NCBI GenBank assembly: GCA_964017145.1
Contig: OZ024845.1
Location: forward strand, 2,418,001 to 2,482,000
Reading direction: 5' to 3'
Source of the DNA: Agrocybe praecox
Lineage: Eukaryota; Basidiomycota; Agaricomycetes; Agaricales; Agrocybaceae
DNA: 64,000 nucleotides
The notes beneath the pieces were generated by a model. It ran no database searches. It was not told the origin of the DNA and saw only the letters and a list, made by a program, of their open reading frames with translations. Positions 1 through 10,969 of this stretch are shown here, one piece after another. Position 1 is the first letter of the stretch. Each line of letters begins with the position of its first letter. The translations under genes and the position numbers were made by a program.

Positions 1-2126
1 ATTATTACTGTAGCAAATATTGCTCGTGCCTCAAGGGGATGTTGGGCATGAACCTGAGCTCAGGCCTTCTCAGGCCTGAGACTTGAAGCTTGTCTGTCAC
101 AAACGCACCCCCGCATGTAACCTTTACATCAAACATTTTTGTGAAGCCGCAGAGAAAAAGAGGGGGTAAAAGACTATTCCTAATGTATAGTTGGGTCAGC
201 ATAAGGTCGTTCACAGCTTGACGCATGAATACTGCCACTTCTCTCCACAGGCATGATTGTCATTCTTCAAGAGACAGTAGAATGATTACGGACCTAACAT
301 TATCTTACCTTCTGCATCGAGGGTATTGGACGATAACCAGCCAGCCTTCAAAATTTAGCCATACATAGCTATCTGAGTACGACCATCAATAGAATGGTGG
401 TTGGTACATGTGTTACGCAGAAAGCCTGGAGGAGCGCAGTTATCTTCGCACTATACACGGATTACTTTCCCCCACGTACACAACTCTCCCCGGTAACCCC
501 AGCTCTATCCCCTTGATTATTGGCGCTATTTCAGTGCCACAACCAATGCGAGGCACGCATATTCTTACGGAGCTAGAGAACCAACCACTCAGAAACATAG
601 ACTTATACTACGAGGAGACCTTGGAGCAATTGTCCGCGGACCAAAGGCCAGGATTTGGATTATACATAAGGCTCAAGAACCCCTCAACTGACTTGTCCAT
701 GTGCTTCAAGATAGCACCAGGACTAGAAATTAGCAAGTGGAATCGCACAGAACTCATGACAGATTGTTGAATCCTGTAAAGAGTCCGAATCTTGCGGAGG
801 ATGGTCGTTCATAATGCGACATCCCGACCTGATACGAAACCTGGGGTAACACTGGTGAACACGAGTGACGGCGACGTATGGGATTTGGCGCATTCCGACG
901 TTTAATTACCGACCCTGTCCTTTTAGTGGCATGGTACGAAGAAGAGGTAGTATAGACATTCAGACCGGGCAGTTAGTTAGTATACAAGGACTTTTCGTTC
1001 TCAGATGTGCACCAATTTGCATTAAAGCATTGATGATGAATCCCAACAAAAATAAAGAATATACAAGGTCACTAGCGGTCAATTGAATGCTGTAATTCTC
1101 AACTCGGTAGCGAGCGTATCGTGCGATCGAGTAATCAAACGTTGATATGCATTAATACGGAGACGAAAATGTTTATTAAGCACTTCGAGGGGTTACCCAG
1201 TTCCTTGTCGTTGGGCGTTGATGCCCCAGTGTCATAATTCCTGATGTCCACTGATTTGGGCAGATGGAGCTACCATCTTTAACACAGGTTCCCATGTTTC
1301 GGGTACATCCCATTGTATTGGAACCTAGTGTAATAAGGCACACCCACATGCCCGTCGCTTTCCCAAAATTTGACATGAGAGATTTATCAACGTCAACGTC
1401 AGTATGTAACTTCACTTAGAGACAAGCGTGCATGACGTATTCTCACCTGACATCGCAATGTATAAAAAAAAATCAAAGAACTCTTTATAGAGAAATCTCT
1501 GGAGGAGCACGCTGTTAACCTTTGATATATGTCAGTTTTTGCCTGACGCGATATCTCTCGAGTTAACAAAACGAAACGGCAAGAATTGGCAAAAATGACC
1601 ATCTCTCGATGTGACTCAATCAGTCAAATACAGTAAACATGTAGGCGCCGACGGCGGTAATAATCGGTAATGATGTAAGGCGCCGCGGCGCCACTCTGCC
1701 GGGTCACATCCTCAATTAGAATAGAACATCTGCATCAGACCCCAGAATAACCATTGAGGTATAGCTATTTATCAACATGTCGAACTATTATTGTTTTAAA
1801 AATTTATGCGAGAGTTCCACTGTTCTCTCTAATCTCAGGGGATACCCATGCCAGTGCATTCATTATTTATGCATATAGGTAAATGACAGTACCAACACAT
1901 TTATTCTTCTGTTCTGTTACTACCACTCCGCGTACGTACATGTTAATATATTTCACCTTCGCTATGCAAACTCACGAGTGTCAGGTCTACCTATGCGGAA
2001 CTCAGTCCCTGAAATGATCTATAGTTTCACATACCTTCATCCAGAGTACGACCACAATTTACAGAATAATAAAAGGCGGTGTCTTCAGGCTCAGATATTC
2101 CCCAGCCATTCACACTCAAAAAACAA
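1..2126. other. left-edge region without a recognised gene
   Basis: About 2.1 kb with no family I can name. The longest open frame is 408-770 (+), 120 residues. It starts with an ATG and has no low-complexity bias, but no motif, signal peptide or membrane segment is visible. An AG acceptor-like site lies just upstream, so it could be the last exon of a gene. The remainder is AT-rich and is interrupted in every frame. The last 150 bases before 2127 would be the promoter of laccase 1; I see no clear TATA box. Confidence 0.3.
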
Positions 2127-4859
2127 ATGGCGTTCTTGTCATCTTTCAAAGCGTTTATAGTGCTATCGCTCTTGCAGCCATTTCTCTTCACTGGTGTATA
2201 CGGCGACGATGTAAACATCGTGTTCAATCTGGCAAACAGTGTCGTCGCTCCGGACGGATTTTCTAGAGCTGGCGTCATTGTGAGCGGGATATTTCCTGGA
2301 ACCCTGATCCAAGCCAACAAGAACGATGTCCTCCACATTACCGTCAATGACCAACTCACCAACCCAAATATGAGGTAATATGCCCCTCACTATCTACTTT
2401 CTTCCTTCTTGCCAACTGACGCTCTTCAACTCTACTTGCAGACAAAGTACATCTATCCACTGGCATGGCCTTGTAAGTTTGCCGTCACATCAGACGAAGG
2501 ATACCACTAACCATTCCGCACGTCTGATAACACAGTTCCAAATGAGGACTGCCTCCGAAGATGGGCGTCAGTGCTATTTATATTCTCATTGGAGAGGTAT
2601 ATATTCTAACGGATCACCACAATGCAGCGGCCATGGTCAACCAATGCCCGATCGCACCAGGACATTCCTATACATATGATAGTATGTTCCCTCTTTCAAG
2701 ATCGAGTTTTTTTAAATCATTATTTTGTTAAATCACTGCTCAGTACCACTCAATGGACAATCTGGGACATTTTGGTATGATTATAATTTCCTTGAGCTTT
2801 AGCCTAAACATTTATTACCTAGTTATACAGGTACCACAGTCATTTATCTTCGCAATACGTTGATGGACTTCGAGGGTAAGTTAAAGAACGCGATATTACT
2901 ACCCAACTCGTGAACTAATCTTGCTCTATGCAGGGCTCTTGTGGTTTACGGTATAAGCGACTTCTTGACTAGAAATTCCACTGACGGTACTAAGCCAATA
3001 TGATCAGATCCCACTGACCCTCACCTTTCTTTGTACGACGTGGACGACGCAACTACGGTCATCACCCTAGCCGATTGGTACCATAATGTATGTCATTTTA
3101 TCGACTCAAACGTCTACAGCTGTCCTGACCACCGTATATCAGCCCGCACCTGGAATGGAGGCAATATTCCTGCAAGGAAATGACGAACCGGTAAGATTTC
3201 CGCTGGTGTTTTCCGAGTGCGTCCCGATTTGAATATAAACCTAGATCCCTGATTGTGGTCTCATAAACGGTGTGGGACGATACATTGGCGGCCCTCAAGT
3301 TGTACGCGCCCGTGTCAACGTCATAGCTGGAAAGCGCTACCGCTTCCGTGTAATCAATATTTCGGCATACGCCCAGTACAGGTTCTCTATTGAAGGACAT
3401 CCCTTGACTATCATCGAGGTAGGATCATTATCCGTACCACCGTATTTTTCTTATAAAAACATACGGCTAGGTTGATGGCATTAACCATGTTCCACTCACC
3501 GTTGACGGTTTTGATATCTTCGTCGCCCAGCGATACTCTGTCGTGCTGAATGCTAATCAGCCAGTCGCAAATTACTGGATTCGGGGACCGATGACGCTCA
3601 AGCATTCAAGCGACAATACAAACTGTGAGATATCCTAAATGAAGTTCCCACCCGCTAATTAATCAATTAATTTATTCCGCAGTGGACACCAATAACAATT
3701 ATGCTGTCCTTCATTATCAAGGAGCGCCTGACGCAGAACCAACGACTCAGGCCTCTGCTAGTGTCCAGAACTTGTTGCAAGAATATCAGCTCGCGGCTTT
3801 AGAAAACCCCGGAGCCCCCGGAGGCAGTGCACCAGCCGATCGCGTAATTGACTTACAATTCAACAACGAAGTTAGAAACGGAAGGTTGATGGTAAGCCAC
3901 CTATCATTATGATATATCATATTGCATGACATCATTGAGCGCCAATGTGATATGTAGTGGGAATTCAACGGAATCTCTTATGTCTCGCCGGACCTTCCTA
4001 CTCTTTTGAACATCATTGCAAATGGATACAGCTCTGAGAGTAACTTCACCACTACGGAGCACACATTTGTCTTGGATAGAGATGAGGTTATAGAGCTCGT
4101 CATCCATGGTTCCCCGGATGGTATGTCATCAATTACTCGCGTTTTGCATTTGTCCAAGGCTAACAAAGTGGAACCTAGGTCACACCCAGTAAATCAATTG
4201 AAATATGTGATTATGACGCGTTTACTAACTAATTACCAACTATGCACGCAGTCCATTCCAGTAAGAAACACAGTTTATCCGGTACTCGAATCCCAATATG
4301 CTCATTTACGACAATTTAGCTTGCACGGTCATGCTTTCGACATAGTACAATCAATGCAAGGACCTCTCAACTACGTCAATCCTCCTCGTCGCGACGTCGT
4401 TGGTGTCGGAGGTAAGCAATCATCATGTAGACCACGCCTGCTAGATAGTTTCAAACATCATTTGTGCTTTTAGGCTCTACTGTCATTATTCGATTCCAAG
4501 CTGATAACCCGGGACCATGGTGAGTTAGCTCTACTACTATCGAGATACGCTGGACTGACGATGAATGATAAGGTTCTTCCATTGCCGTAAGTGAACGCAA
4601 ACAACTTTCAAGGATATGGAAGGTCTAACTTAGACGGTTTATCCTTCTCTTCTAGACATCGGTAAGTCTTTAGATATCTCTTATTTATATAATATTTTTA
4701 CGATTTCTTTCCCTAGACTGGCATCTTGAAGCAGGACTCGCCGTTGTTTTCGCCGAAAGGCCTAACGACCAGCGAACTGGACCGCAAGCCGAGATCATCA
4801 AGCAAAGCTGGTTGGATCTTTGCCCAGTATACGCGGCATTGCCAGCATCTCAGCAGTAA
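2127..4859 (+). CDS. laccase 1 (secreted multicopper oxidase, 20 exons)
   Basis: Laccase (benzenediol:oxygen oxidoreductase), 534 residues, secreted. It oxidises phenols while reducing O2 to water. Exons: 2127-2374, 2442-2472, 2536-2566, 2628-2681, 2744-2774, 2831-2875, 2934-2950, 3008-3087, 3143-3190, 3245-3418, 3471-3624, 3683-3891, 3958-4120, 4179-4188, 4252-4260, 4320-4411, 4474-4519, 4573-4586, 4656-4661, 4717-4859; the sum is 1605 nt. The ATG at 2127 gives a hydrophobic signal peptide of about 26 residues. All four copper signatures are present: HWHG (about 89-92), WYHSH (132-136), HPFHLHGH (432-439) and [12 protein letters not shown] (484-495). The residue ten after the Cys is Leu, a class 2 type-1 copper site. 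The third signature exists only if micro-exons of 10 and 9 nt are spliced in; the fourth needs a 6 nt exon. The 3' end faces the lysozyme at 5340. Homologous to the minus-strand copy at 16753-19615. Confidence 0.95.
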
Positions 4860-5339
4860 AGGTTATACTTTTGTAGTTTTATTCAACTTACCTGGCCACT
4901 TGGTGTTTTAAGAACGTATATGTATTTATTTAAGGTCCGTCCTGTAGCCAGACGTAGTATAAATGGCTCTTTTTCCCAACCGATTACAATGAAATTCCAT
5001 CCAAATTGAGTATACTTATAACGATCAAACCTGCTGAGCCTCATACACGCATGGCCGACTGTACTTTCAAAATATAGTAACGGTATAAGTTGACCCTGGC
5101 GCTTAAATATAACAATGATGCGATGGGCTAAAATTAGATTACAGGTTGAACAGAGGCTTACAGATACAATTTTTTACATCTTTAGCATATGGTTTACTGC
5201 ATGCTTTTAAATAATTTATATATGTAAAATTTCACACCTTTTTTATAAGAATATTTATCGTTCTAAAAATAGCACCGGTACAAGATTCAAGCTGGTGAAA
5301 TTAATTGGAAGAAATGGGGAATGAAGCAGTGGTTCGGAA
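4860..5339. other. convergent intergenic spacer
   Basis: 480 bp between the laccase 1 stop and the lysozyme stop. It is AT-rich and holds no open frame worth reporting. It must contain both 3' ends. The matching spacer in the right arm (16536-16752) is about half as long. Confidence 0.5.
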
Positions 5340-6205
5340 TCAACATGATGGGTGGACGATCTTGCTCGATGATGTCTTGAATAACTTCACCTCGTTCGCG
5401 CGCCTCGTCACCAATCCCGGCTGAACGACATTACCAGCCAAGTCCCATTTCGGCAACTCCTCGGCAGCGACCGTATCGGGGGTTTCGCCGTTATTCAAGC
5501 GCTTAACCAACGTAGAACTCCCCGCATTTGCACATCCGACATTAAACGTCCACGAAACGAGCGCGCCAAACTGGTTGTCGTTGAGCTTGATGGAACTCTT
5601 GACGTCGTTGTAGATGCAGTTGATGTACGTCTTCAGGTCTGTTTCCAAGAGCTCGCTTGCTGTGGTCGTGGTGAGCGGGAATGGGAAGGGAACTTCACTG
5701 CATCCTTTGGTTTGGCAAAGATGGCCGTACCCAACAGTTGGCAAATTTATAGGGTCTGGTGCGGGTCTAGGTACAAAACCTTCAGCGTTTTTTATGAGCG
5801 CAGTGGTAGCTGCATTGACGGAGGAGGGTGGTGCGCAGCTGCTTGAGCCGCCAGACTTTGGTAAACAGCAAGTAAAGCTCGAAGGCCCCGGACAAAGTCC
5901 TATGGAGAGAATACGACTTAATAATTGGCTTGAGACGCAGGGGAGGATGTCTTACCTGTCTGAATGTTTCCAGTAGTGCATGTGCTGGTGAAGCGGCACG
6001 TCCCACCAGTACCACACGCCTTGGTGCAGCATTTAACATCAGCAGGATCGTTGGGGCAGAACCCAGTGTGGGTGGTGCCGCCAGCTGAAGTACAAGAACT
6101 TGTTGCTAAGCAAACGCCCGGGGTGCTGCCTGCGGTGCATGCGTCATTGATAGCTGCATGCGAGGCCGTAAGTAGAAGAGCAAAGACGAGTACTTTGCGA
6201 TACAT
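5340..6205 (-). CDS. secreted GH24 (phage-type) lysozyme
   Basis: Lysozyme of the T4-like GH24 fold, expected to cleave bacterial peptidoglycan outside the cell. There are two exons, 6205-5956 and 5899-5340 (810 nt, 269 residues). The start is the second of two adjacent ATGs and gives a signal peptide (MYRKVLVFALLL...). An N-terminal Cys-rich region follows (Cys pairs in CTAGSTPGVC, CCTKACGTGGTC, CPGPSSFTCC), as in fungal GH24 proteins. The catalytic part reads NAEGF (catalytic Glu), a downstream Asp in PAPDP, then PTVGYGH and NQFGALVSWTFNVGC, and ends with GLVTRRANE. It converges with laccase 1. A broken copy lies at 15855-16535 in opposite orientation. The fold is of bacteriophage or bacterial descent in fungi (family knowledge); nothing local shows when it arrived. 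Confidence 0.9.
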
Positions 6206-6651
6206 CATAGAGTGCTTAGGATATTTTGTCGTGCCGATGGTGAATATGAACATTTCTTATATCCTGATCTTCTGGTATATTTTAATCCTGAATGCTCTAA
6301 TTCATCTGTCACCGTCGACCCATCCACAAGATAATAGTCTATTGATCTGTCACCGTTGCCAACCAAACGTGCGTTTGAAATCAATTATCCTCTCTTCCCC
6401 TTGAAAGTTGGCTGGTTTTGGAAAAGAAAATCCAGATGATCTGCGTCCTAGCTATGCAAGTTCTGCGTGTACCGTGTGTAGTACTATGTCAAGTACGGAG
6501 ACGTCTCTAGAGCAGCTTACCTGACGAAATGAAAAGGTGCAGACACTACGGGGTGTTAGAGACGTCCATTCTCACTTCACTAGATCTGAAGTTATCGGTG
6601 TCATTTCATGTTGATCAAATGATTCTAATCTAATCTTTCCATCTAGAGAAC
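6206..6651. other. lysozyme upstream region
   Basis: About 450 bp upstream of the lysozyme start. It contains no recognised gene and probably includes the lysozyme promoter. It leads directly into the palindrome at 6652. Confidence 0.4.
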
Positions 6652-6736
6652 CTAAAGGCCGATTATGATGGTGCGTGCCAAACATCAATCAAGACTTGAT
6701 TGATGTTTGGCACGCACCATCATAATCGGCCTTTAG
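6652..6736. repeat. perfect 85 bp palindrome (42 bp arms, 1 nt centre)
   Basis: The arms 6652-6693 and 6695-6736 are exact reverse complements around one central A at 6694. I checked every base, and the match stops at both outer edges. There is no coding frame. A transcript would form an uninterrupted 42 bp hairpin. It could be a foldback element remnant, a small-RNA precursor, or the scar of a repaired break. Confidence 0.95.
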
Positions 6737-6974
6737 CAAGTCCACTTATATCTATGACGCCAGACATCGCGTTTCAGCGCGTAGATTTGAACTATTTATA
6801 TATGTAGGCATTGATATTCTAGCCTAGCAACAACTTGAATATTAACACGACGCAACACATTCGTTCGAAAAATAAGCACCGCTATAATACTTAAGGCGTT
6901 TCTTGAGGTCGAGCGATTAGGTTCAACCCAGATATCTGGTCACGGGTCAGCCTCCGTCCTAGTCAGCCCACCGT

Positions 6975-8210
6975 TTAGGTCGGCGTTTGCGTGATGCTTT
7001 TGTAGCCCAACAAATTCGAAGTTCTCCCAGATGTTCTGGCAGGTAAACTTTCTTTTTGTTCGAAACACAGACTAGTACCTTGATAACACCGCTCTCCAAC
7101 TATCCGGATATCTTGTGGTGATACAAAGGTTTTAGGAGCTTGATATGGTTCAGAAGTCATCCTCAAAATCCCGTGAGAATGAACGACTGTTTTGTCCTGT
7201 GGAATATCCACCAACGGGTCGAAGACAATTGCCATCTTTCCTGACTTCTCCAGGATGCTGATGACCATTTATTGAGTATCTGGCAAAGACAAGGGATTCA
7301 AGATTTACTCGATGGGTTTGCCACCCGTAATCTTCTTGACCTGGTCGGGAAATTCGCTCGGAGATAGGTACCAGTCGAGGACATGCGCCGCCCCGAGCTA
7401 TTTGAGGTTGTCGGTGTGCTTGAGCCAGGCGGTTGTGATTATGGGCGAGAAGGCGGACAATTTGGCTAGTTGTAAAGCTGATGATGAGAGGGTTTGTCAA
7501 TATGCGATTCGTTCGAATGAGATTGGCCAATGCAGAACTGAGACTCGCCTATGTGGCCTAGGGAGGAGGCACCTCCGAATATGACAAAGGGGCTGTCGGA
7601 CAGCCCCTGAGTTTCGTCGAAAACGGGAGGTTTGATCCCTATGCCATATGGATTGACATTGTAGAGAGCAACGTAGGCCCTGGTATAGCTGCGGCTTTCT
7701 CATACGTTCAGCCCGAAGGAATCTAAGAAGTACGAAAAGTATGATCAGCTACTGCACATATAGCATGACGCGTCACCACAAAATACTTAACCCAGCGGTG
7801 GTACACTCGGCAGGGAGCGCATATTGCTGGAAGCTGCTCCAGGGATTGAAAAACATCTTTGACAAAATCTGATAAGACAAGATGCCTATTAGTACCCATT
7901 TGAAATCGCGGGTTGGCAAATACGATATAGCATAGACGTACGCTCGATCTCCCACTTTGAACTCAGTCACCCCATCACCAACTCCAGCCACTTCCCCAGC
8001 AATACCCGTATTGAGAAGAGCTGGGAATTCGTCAATGCACATGCCGAGTTTCTGGATCTTCCAGTCGACGGGGTTCAGTGATGTCGCGTGGATCTTGATG
8101 AGGGGCTCGCCGGGACTAGGTTTGTATACTTCGATGTCTTTGAGGATGAGGTCCCCGTATGTTTTCTCGAGAACAAGAGCTTTTGGCGTGGAAGGCTGCA
8201 GGGACATCAT
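6975..8210 (-). pseudogene. decayed zinc-type alcohol dehydrogenase-like (MDR) gene
   Basis: Remnant of a medium-chain dehydrogenase/reductase of the quinone-oxidoreductase/enoyl-reductase type. The first exon (from ATG 8210) is well preserved: a GroES-like part with SLNPVDWKIQ, GIAGEVAGVGDGV and GDRAYVY. A second block (SSFQQYALPAECT) follows an intron near 7945-7860. The Rossmann region is broken. PYGIGIKPPVFDETQG and VIFGGASSLG read in one frame, SPSEFPDQVKKITGGKPIE in another, and SILEKSGKMAIVFDPL in a third, with stops between. The end of the protein is missing or unrecognisable. It lies between the palindrome and an empty stretch. Confidence 0.75.
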
Positions 8211-9547
8211 GGTATGTAAATTATCTGAGGAAGGGCGTTGGGAATTCTGAGGTGGATTCTCTGTGATCTTCCCTATTTATCTGAAAAACATACGTGTAAT
8301 GGCTCGAGTTCCAAGGTGATATTACGGCTAGAGTACGAGAAAGCCGCCCGAAGAAATTATAGAGCCAGTAGTATATTCCTTTGGCATGTCCCGAGTCCAC
8401 ATTTATAAGCCAGAAGATGTCTCGCAGGAACTGATTGATGATTAGTGGTGGACGGACACAATTTGCAGGTGCTGGAATGTCCAGAGTTCAGAGAGAAAGG
8501 GTGTCCTTAACTTTATCTTAGTTAGCCTGAAGCAGATGAATCATCCCTTAGACAGAGGCTTGTGGACTCACGATGTGGACCCAAGGACTATCCAAGTTTC
8601 TTCACGAAACATACGACAGGTTTTTGAGGTAAAAAGGCAGTTTAACTGTCGTGTCAGGGATGCAGAAGAACCAGGATATCGTGCATTGGCTTGCGTTTAT
8701 TTTTTCTTCCTGGTCAAAGTGAGATAAGAAATTGCATTTTATAGTTCACGTTGACCCAGTTGAGTCCCGATAGCGAAGGAGAAGCGTTTACAGCAGAGAA
8801 TCGTAGAGCAAGTGCTGCACGAGCATGAATTCATTCAGATCTGTAAAACCACAGTCAATACACATCTCTCACGACAGATTAATTATACCAGAAACCTCGA
8901 GCCGAGCTTTCCTTTTTCTCATAAAGAAGGATAGTATTAGGAGTCTGACATGGCGACGTTGGCAGCGGAGTCTGCAAGAGTTGAATCGGAGCATGTTCTA
9001 AGTTTGAGACGATGATGGCCCTGACTGTGATATATAAAACCGAGGATGAATGAGTGGTACTGTCAGATTAATGTTCATTTAAATGTTCCGAAATCACAGT
9101 GCGGACAACGATGAAGGTGTTCATTGTTGTGAGATGGACCGTGCGCGGCCGGCATGAGGGTAGGGGGGCATAATTCACACGCGTGGCTCAAGGCAGCCCG
9201 CGGTTCTTCCTCTCTGCTGTCCTCCAGCATTCAGCAACGAACAAGACAAACGACGACAAAACCGGCGCCTTTCCCCCAGAAACCAAGCTTACCACTGAAA
9301 AGTGTCTTATTTAGCGCCCAGACTCGCTCAATATTCATCTGCGCCTTTTCAAGTTGGTTGAACCCAGTTTGAGTCTCAGCTCAGAATCTTTGAATCGGAG
9401 TGAGTTTTTTTACTACTCCTTCTCGTTTCTCTCTTTGCTCACTGTCTTCACCGTCGATCATGCCAGATTCAACCCCAAACCCATCGTCGCTGTCGCTGTC
9501 GTCGCCCCCGGTATATATTCCCCGTGAAAACTTTTTAGAACAGATCG
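8211..9547. other. intergenic stretch and promoter of the zinc-cluster gene
   Basis: 1.3 kb with no recognised gene. The last 150 bases (about 9400-9540) are CT-rich, as in many basidiomycete core promoters. A short open frame begins at 9400 (TTG) or 9460 (ATG) and overlaps the start of the gene at 9548, so it could act as an upstream ORF. The rest shows nothing I can support. Confidence 0.4.
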
Positions 9548-10969
9548 ATGGCAGAGGCATCAAAGGCCACTCCTACGACCCAGGAACAACACCCATATCC
9601 GCCTCCGCCGACTTTGGTTCCTTATCCTCATCAAGGTTATAATGGCTCTCCTTATCCACCACCGGGAGCAACAGGTGCCTTTATGCCCCCCTTCTTCGCG
9701 TACCCGCATGCACCCGATGGCAGTCATCCAGAAGGTGCCCCCAATGGCGTCCCTCCAGCGCCATACATGATTGGCTTGCCTCCTGGCGTCGTTTATGCAT
9801 ACCCTCCTCATCCACAACCTCCTGGTATGTTGAATTTCATATCCTCGTTCAATCCCCACTGAATTCTCACGTAGCCTTCGTCACTCCAGCTAACTCATCA
9901 TCACCGTCTGCCCTGTCACGTCCGAAGCGGAAGCAAGTCAAGATGGCGGTAGGCTATTTCAGTTTATATTTATAATCATATTCTCATCTATATTTTCAGT
10001 GCACAAATTGTGCCGGTGCTTGCAAGCGATGCGATGAAAGCCGTCCTTGTGAACGATGTATCAAATATGGCATCGCAGAAACTTGTGTTGATGGACAGAG
10101 GAAGGAGAGGAAGAAAGGCGTCAAACGAGGACCTTATAAACGTAAAGCCAAAGGAGAATCAGAAGGAAATTTCAACGGTACGCCTCAGTTGTTTACTATT
10201 TATTTATTTATTCGTGATTTGAATTTAACTCATAGGTGAATGGCCTCCAGGTACTCAACCCCCCGCAACTACAACAACTGCTGCCATTCACGCTGTGGCT
10301 CAGTACGCCCACCCAGAGGGGTATTACCCCATTTACTACCCTCCTCCTCCAGGTTTCATGCCTCCACATCCTCATGAAGGCCAACCAGGTCCGGACGGTT
10401 CTCCTCCTCATCCTAATGGTCAACCAGTAATGCCATACTATCTTCATCCAGGCGCATATCCTCCTTTCGCTCCCTATCCCCCGATGTATCATCCTCCTCC
10501 TGGTGCGCAGCCTCCTCCCTCTCAAGCTCCCCCACCTACAGCAGCACAACCAGGTCCCTCCGAATCTCAACCTCCAGCTCAGGCTCAGACCGTCAACCCA
10601 TCCGACACCGCTCGGAAAGCCGATGACCCAGGTGCTCCCGTGTCTGCCGGTGCTACAACCAACGGGGCTGGAGAAGCCAATAGCACAGGCAAGAAGCGCT
10701 CGAGGACTACAAAGAATGGGGATGCTTCGGGGAGCAAGACGAAGAAAGCAAAGACGACGACCATCAACACCGTCGACCCCGCTTTACGCACCGAGAAAGA
10801 GAAAGAAGACGAGGCCGCTGCATTGGCTGCTGCTGATGCTGTCATGGCTGCCGCCGCCGCTCGAGTTGCTGCTGCTGCTGCTGCCTCTGAAGCCGTTTCT
10901 CCCGACATTGAACACAGCACATCAGAGGAGGATTCTAGTGCAGAAGGCGAAAACGACAAATCCGCTTGA
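9548..10969 (+). CDS. proline-rich Zn-cluster transcription factor
   Basis: Predicted nuclear DNA-binding regulator, 420 residues. Exons: 9548-9824, 9875-9948, 10000-10177, 10236-10969 (1263 nt). The N-terminal 90 residues are rich in Pro, Tyr and Gly (PYPPPP, PHPQPP). A basic lead-in, RPKRKQVKMA, is followed by a Cys cluster (C at relative positions 1, 4, 8, 11, 17, 20, 29; CTNC...CKRC...CERC) and by a basic tail ending in KRGPYKRKAK. This resembles fungal C6 zinc-cluster domains of the ERT1-like kind, although the spacing is not the textbook GAL4 spacing. The C-terminal half repeats the Pro/Tyr/His-rich composition, then has a basic KKRSRTTK...KTKKAK segment (likely nuclear signal), an Ala run and an acidic tail. 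Target genes cannot be read from the sequence. Confidence 0.85.

Noticed and set aside
4189..4411. Laccase 1 read as lacking the HPxH histidines and therefore a pseudogene
   Set aside because: The apparent RQFSLHGH comes from reading an intron. Using the 10 and 9 nt exons restores HPFHLHGH, and laccase 2 shows the same arrangement.
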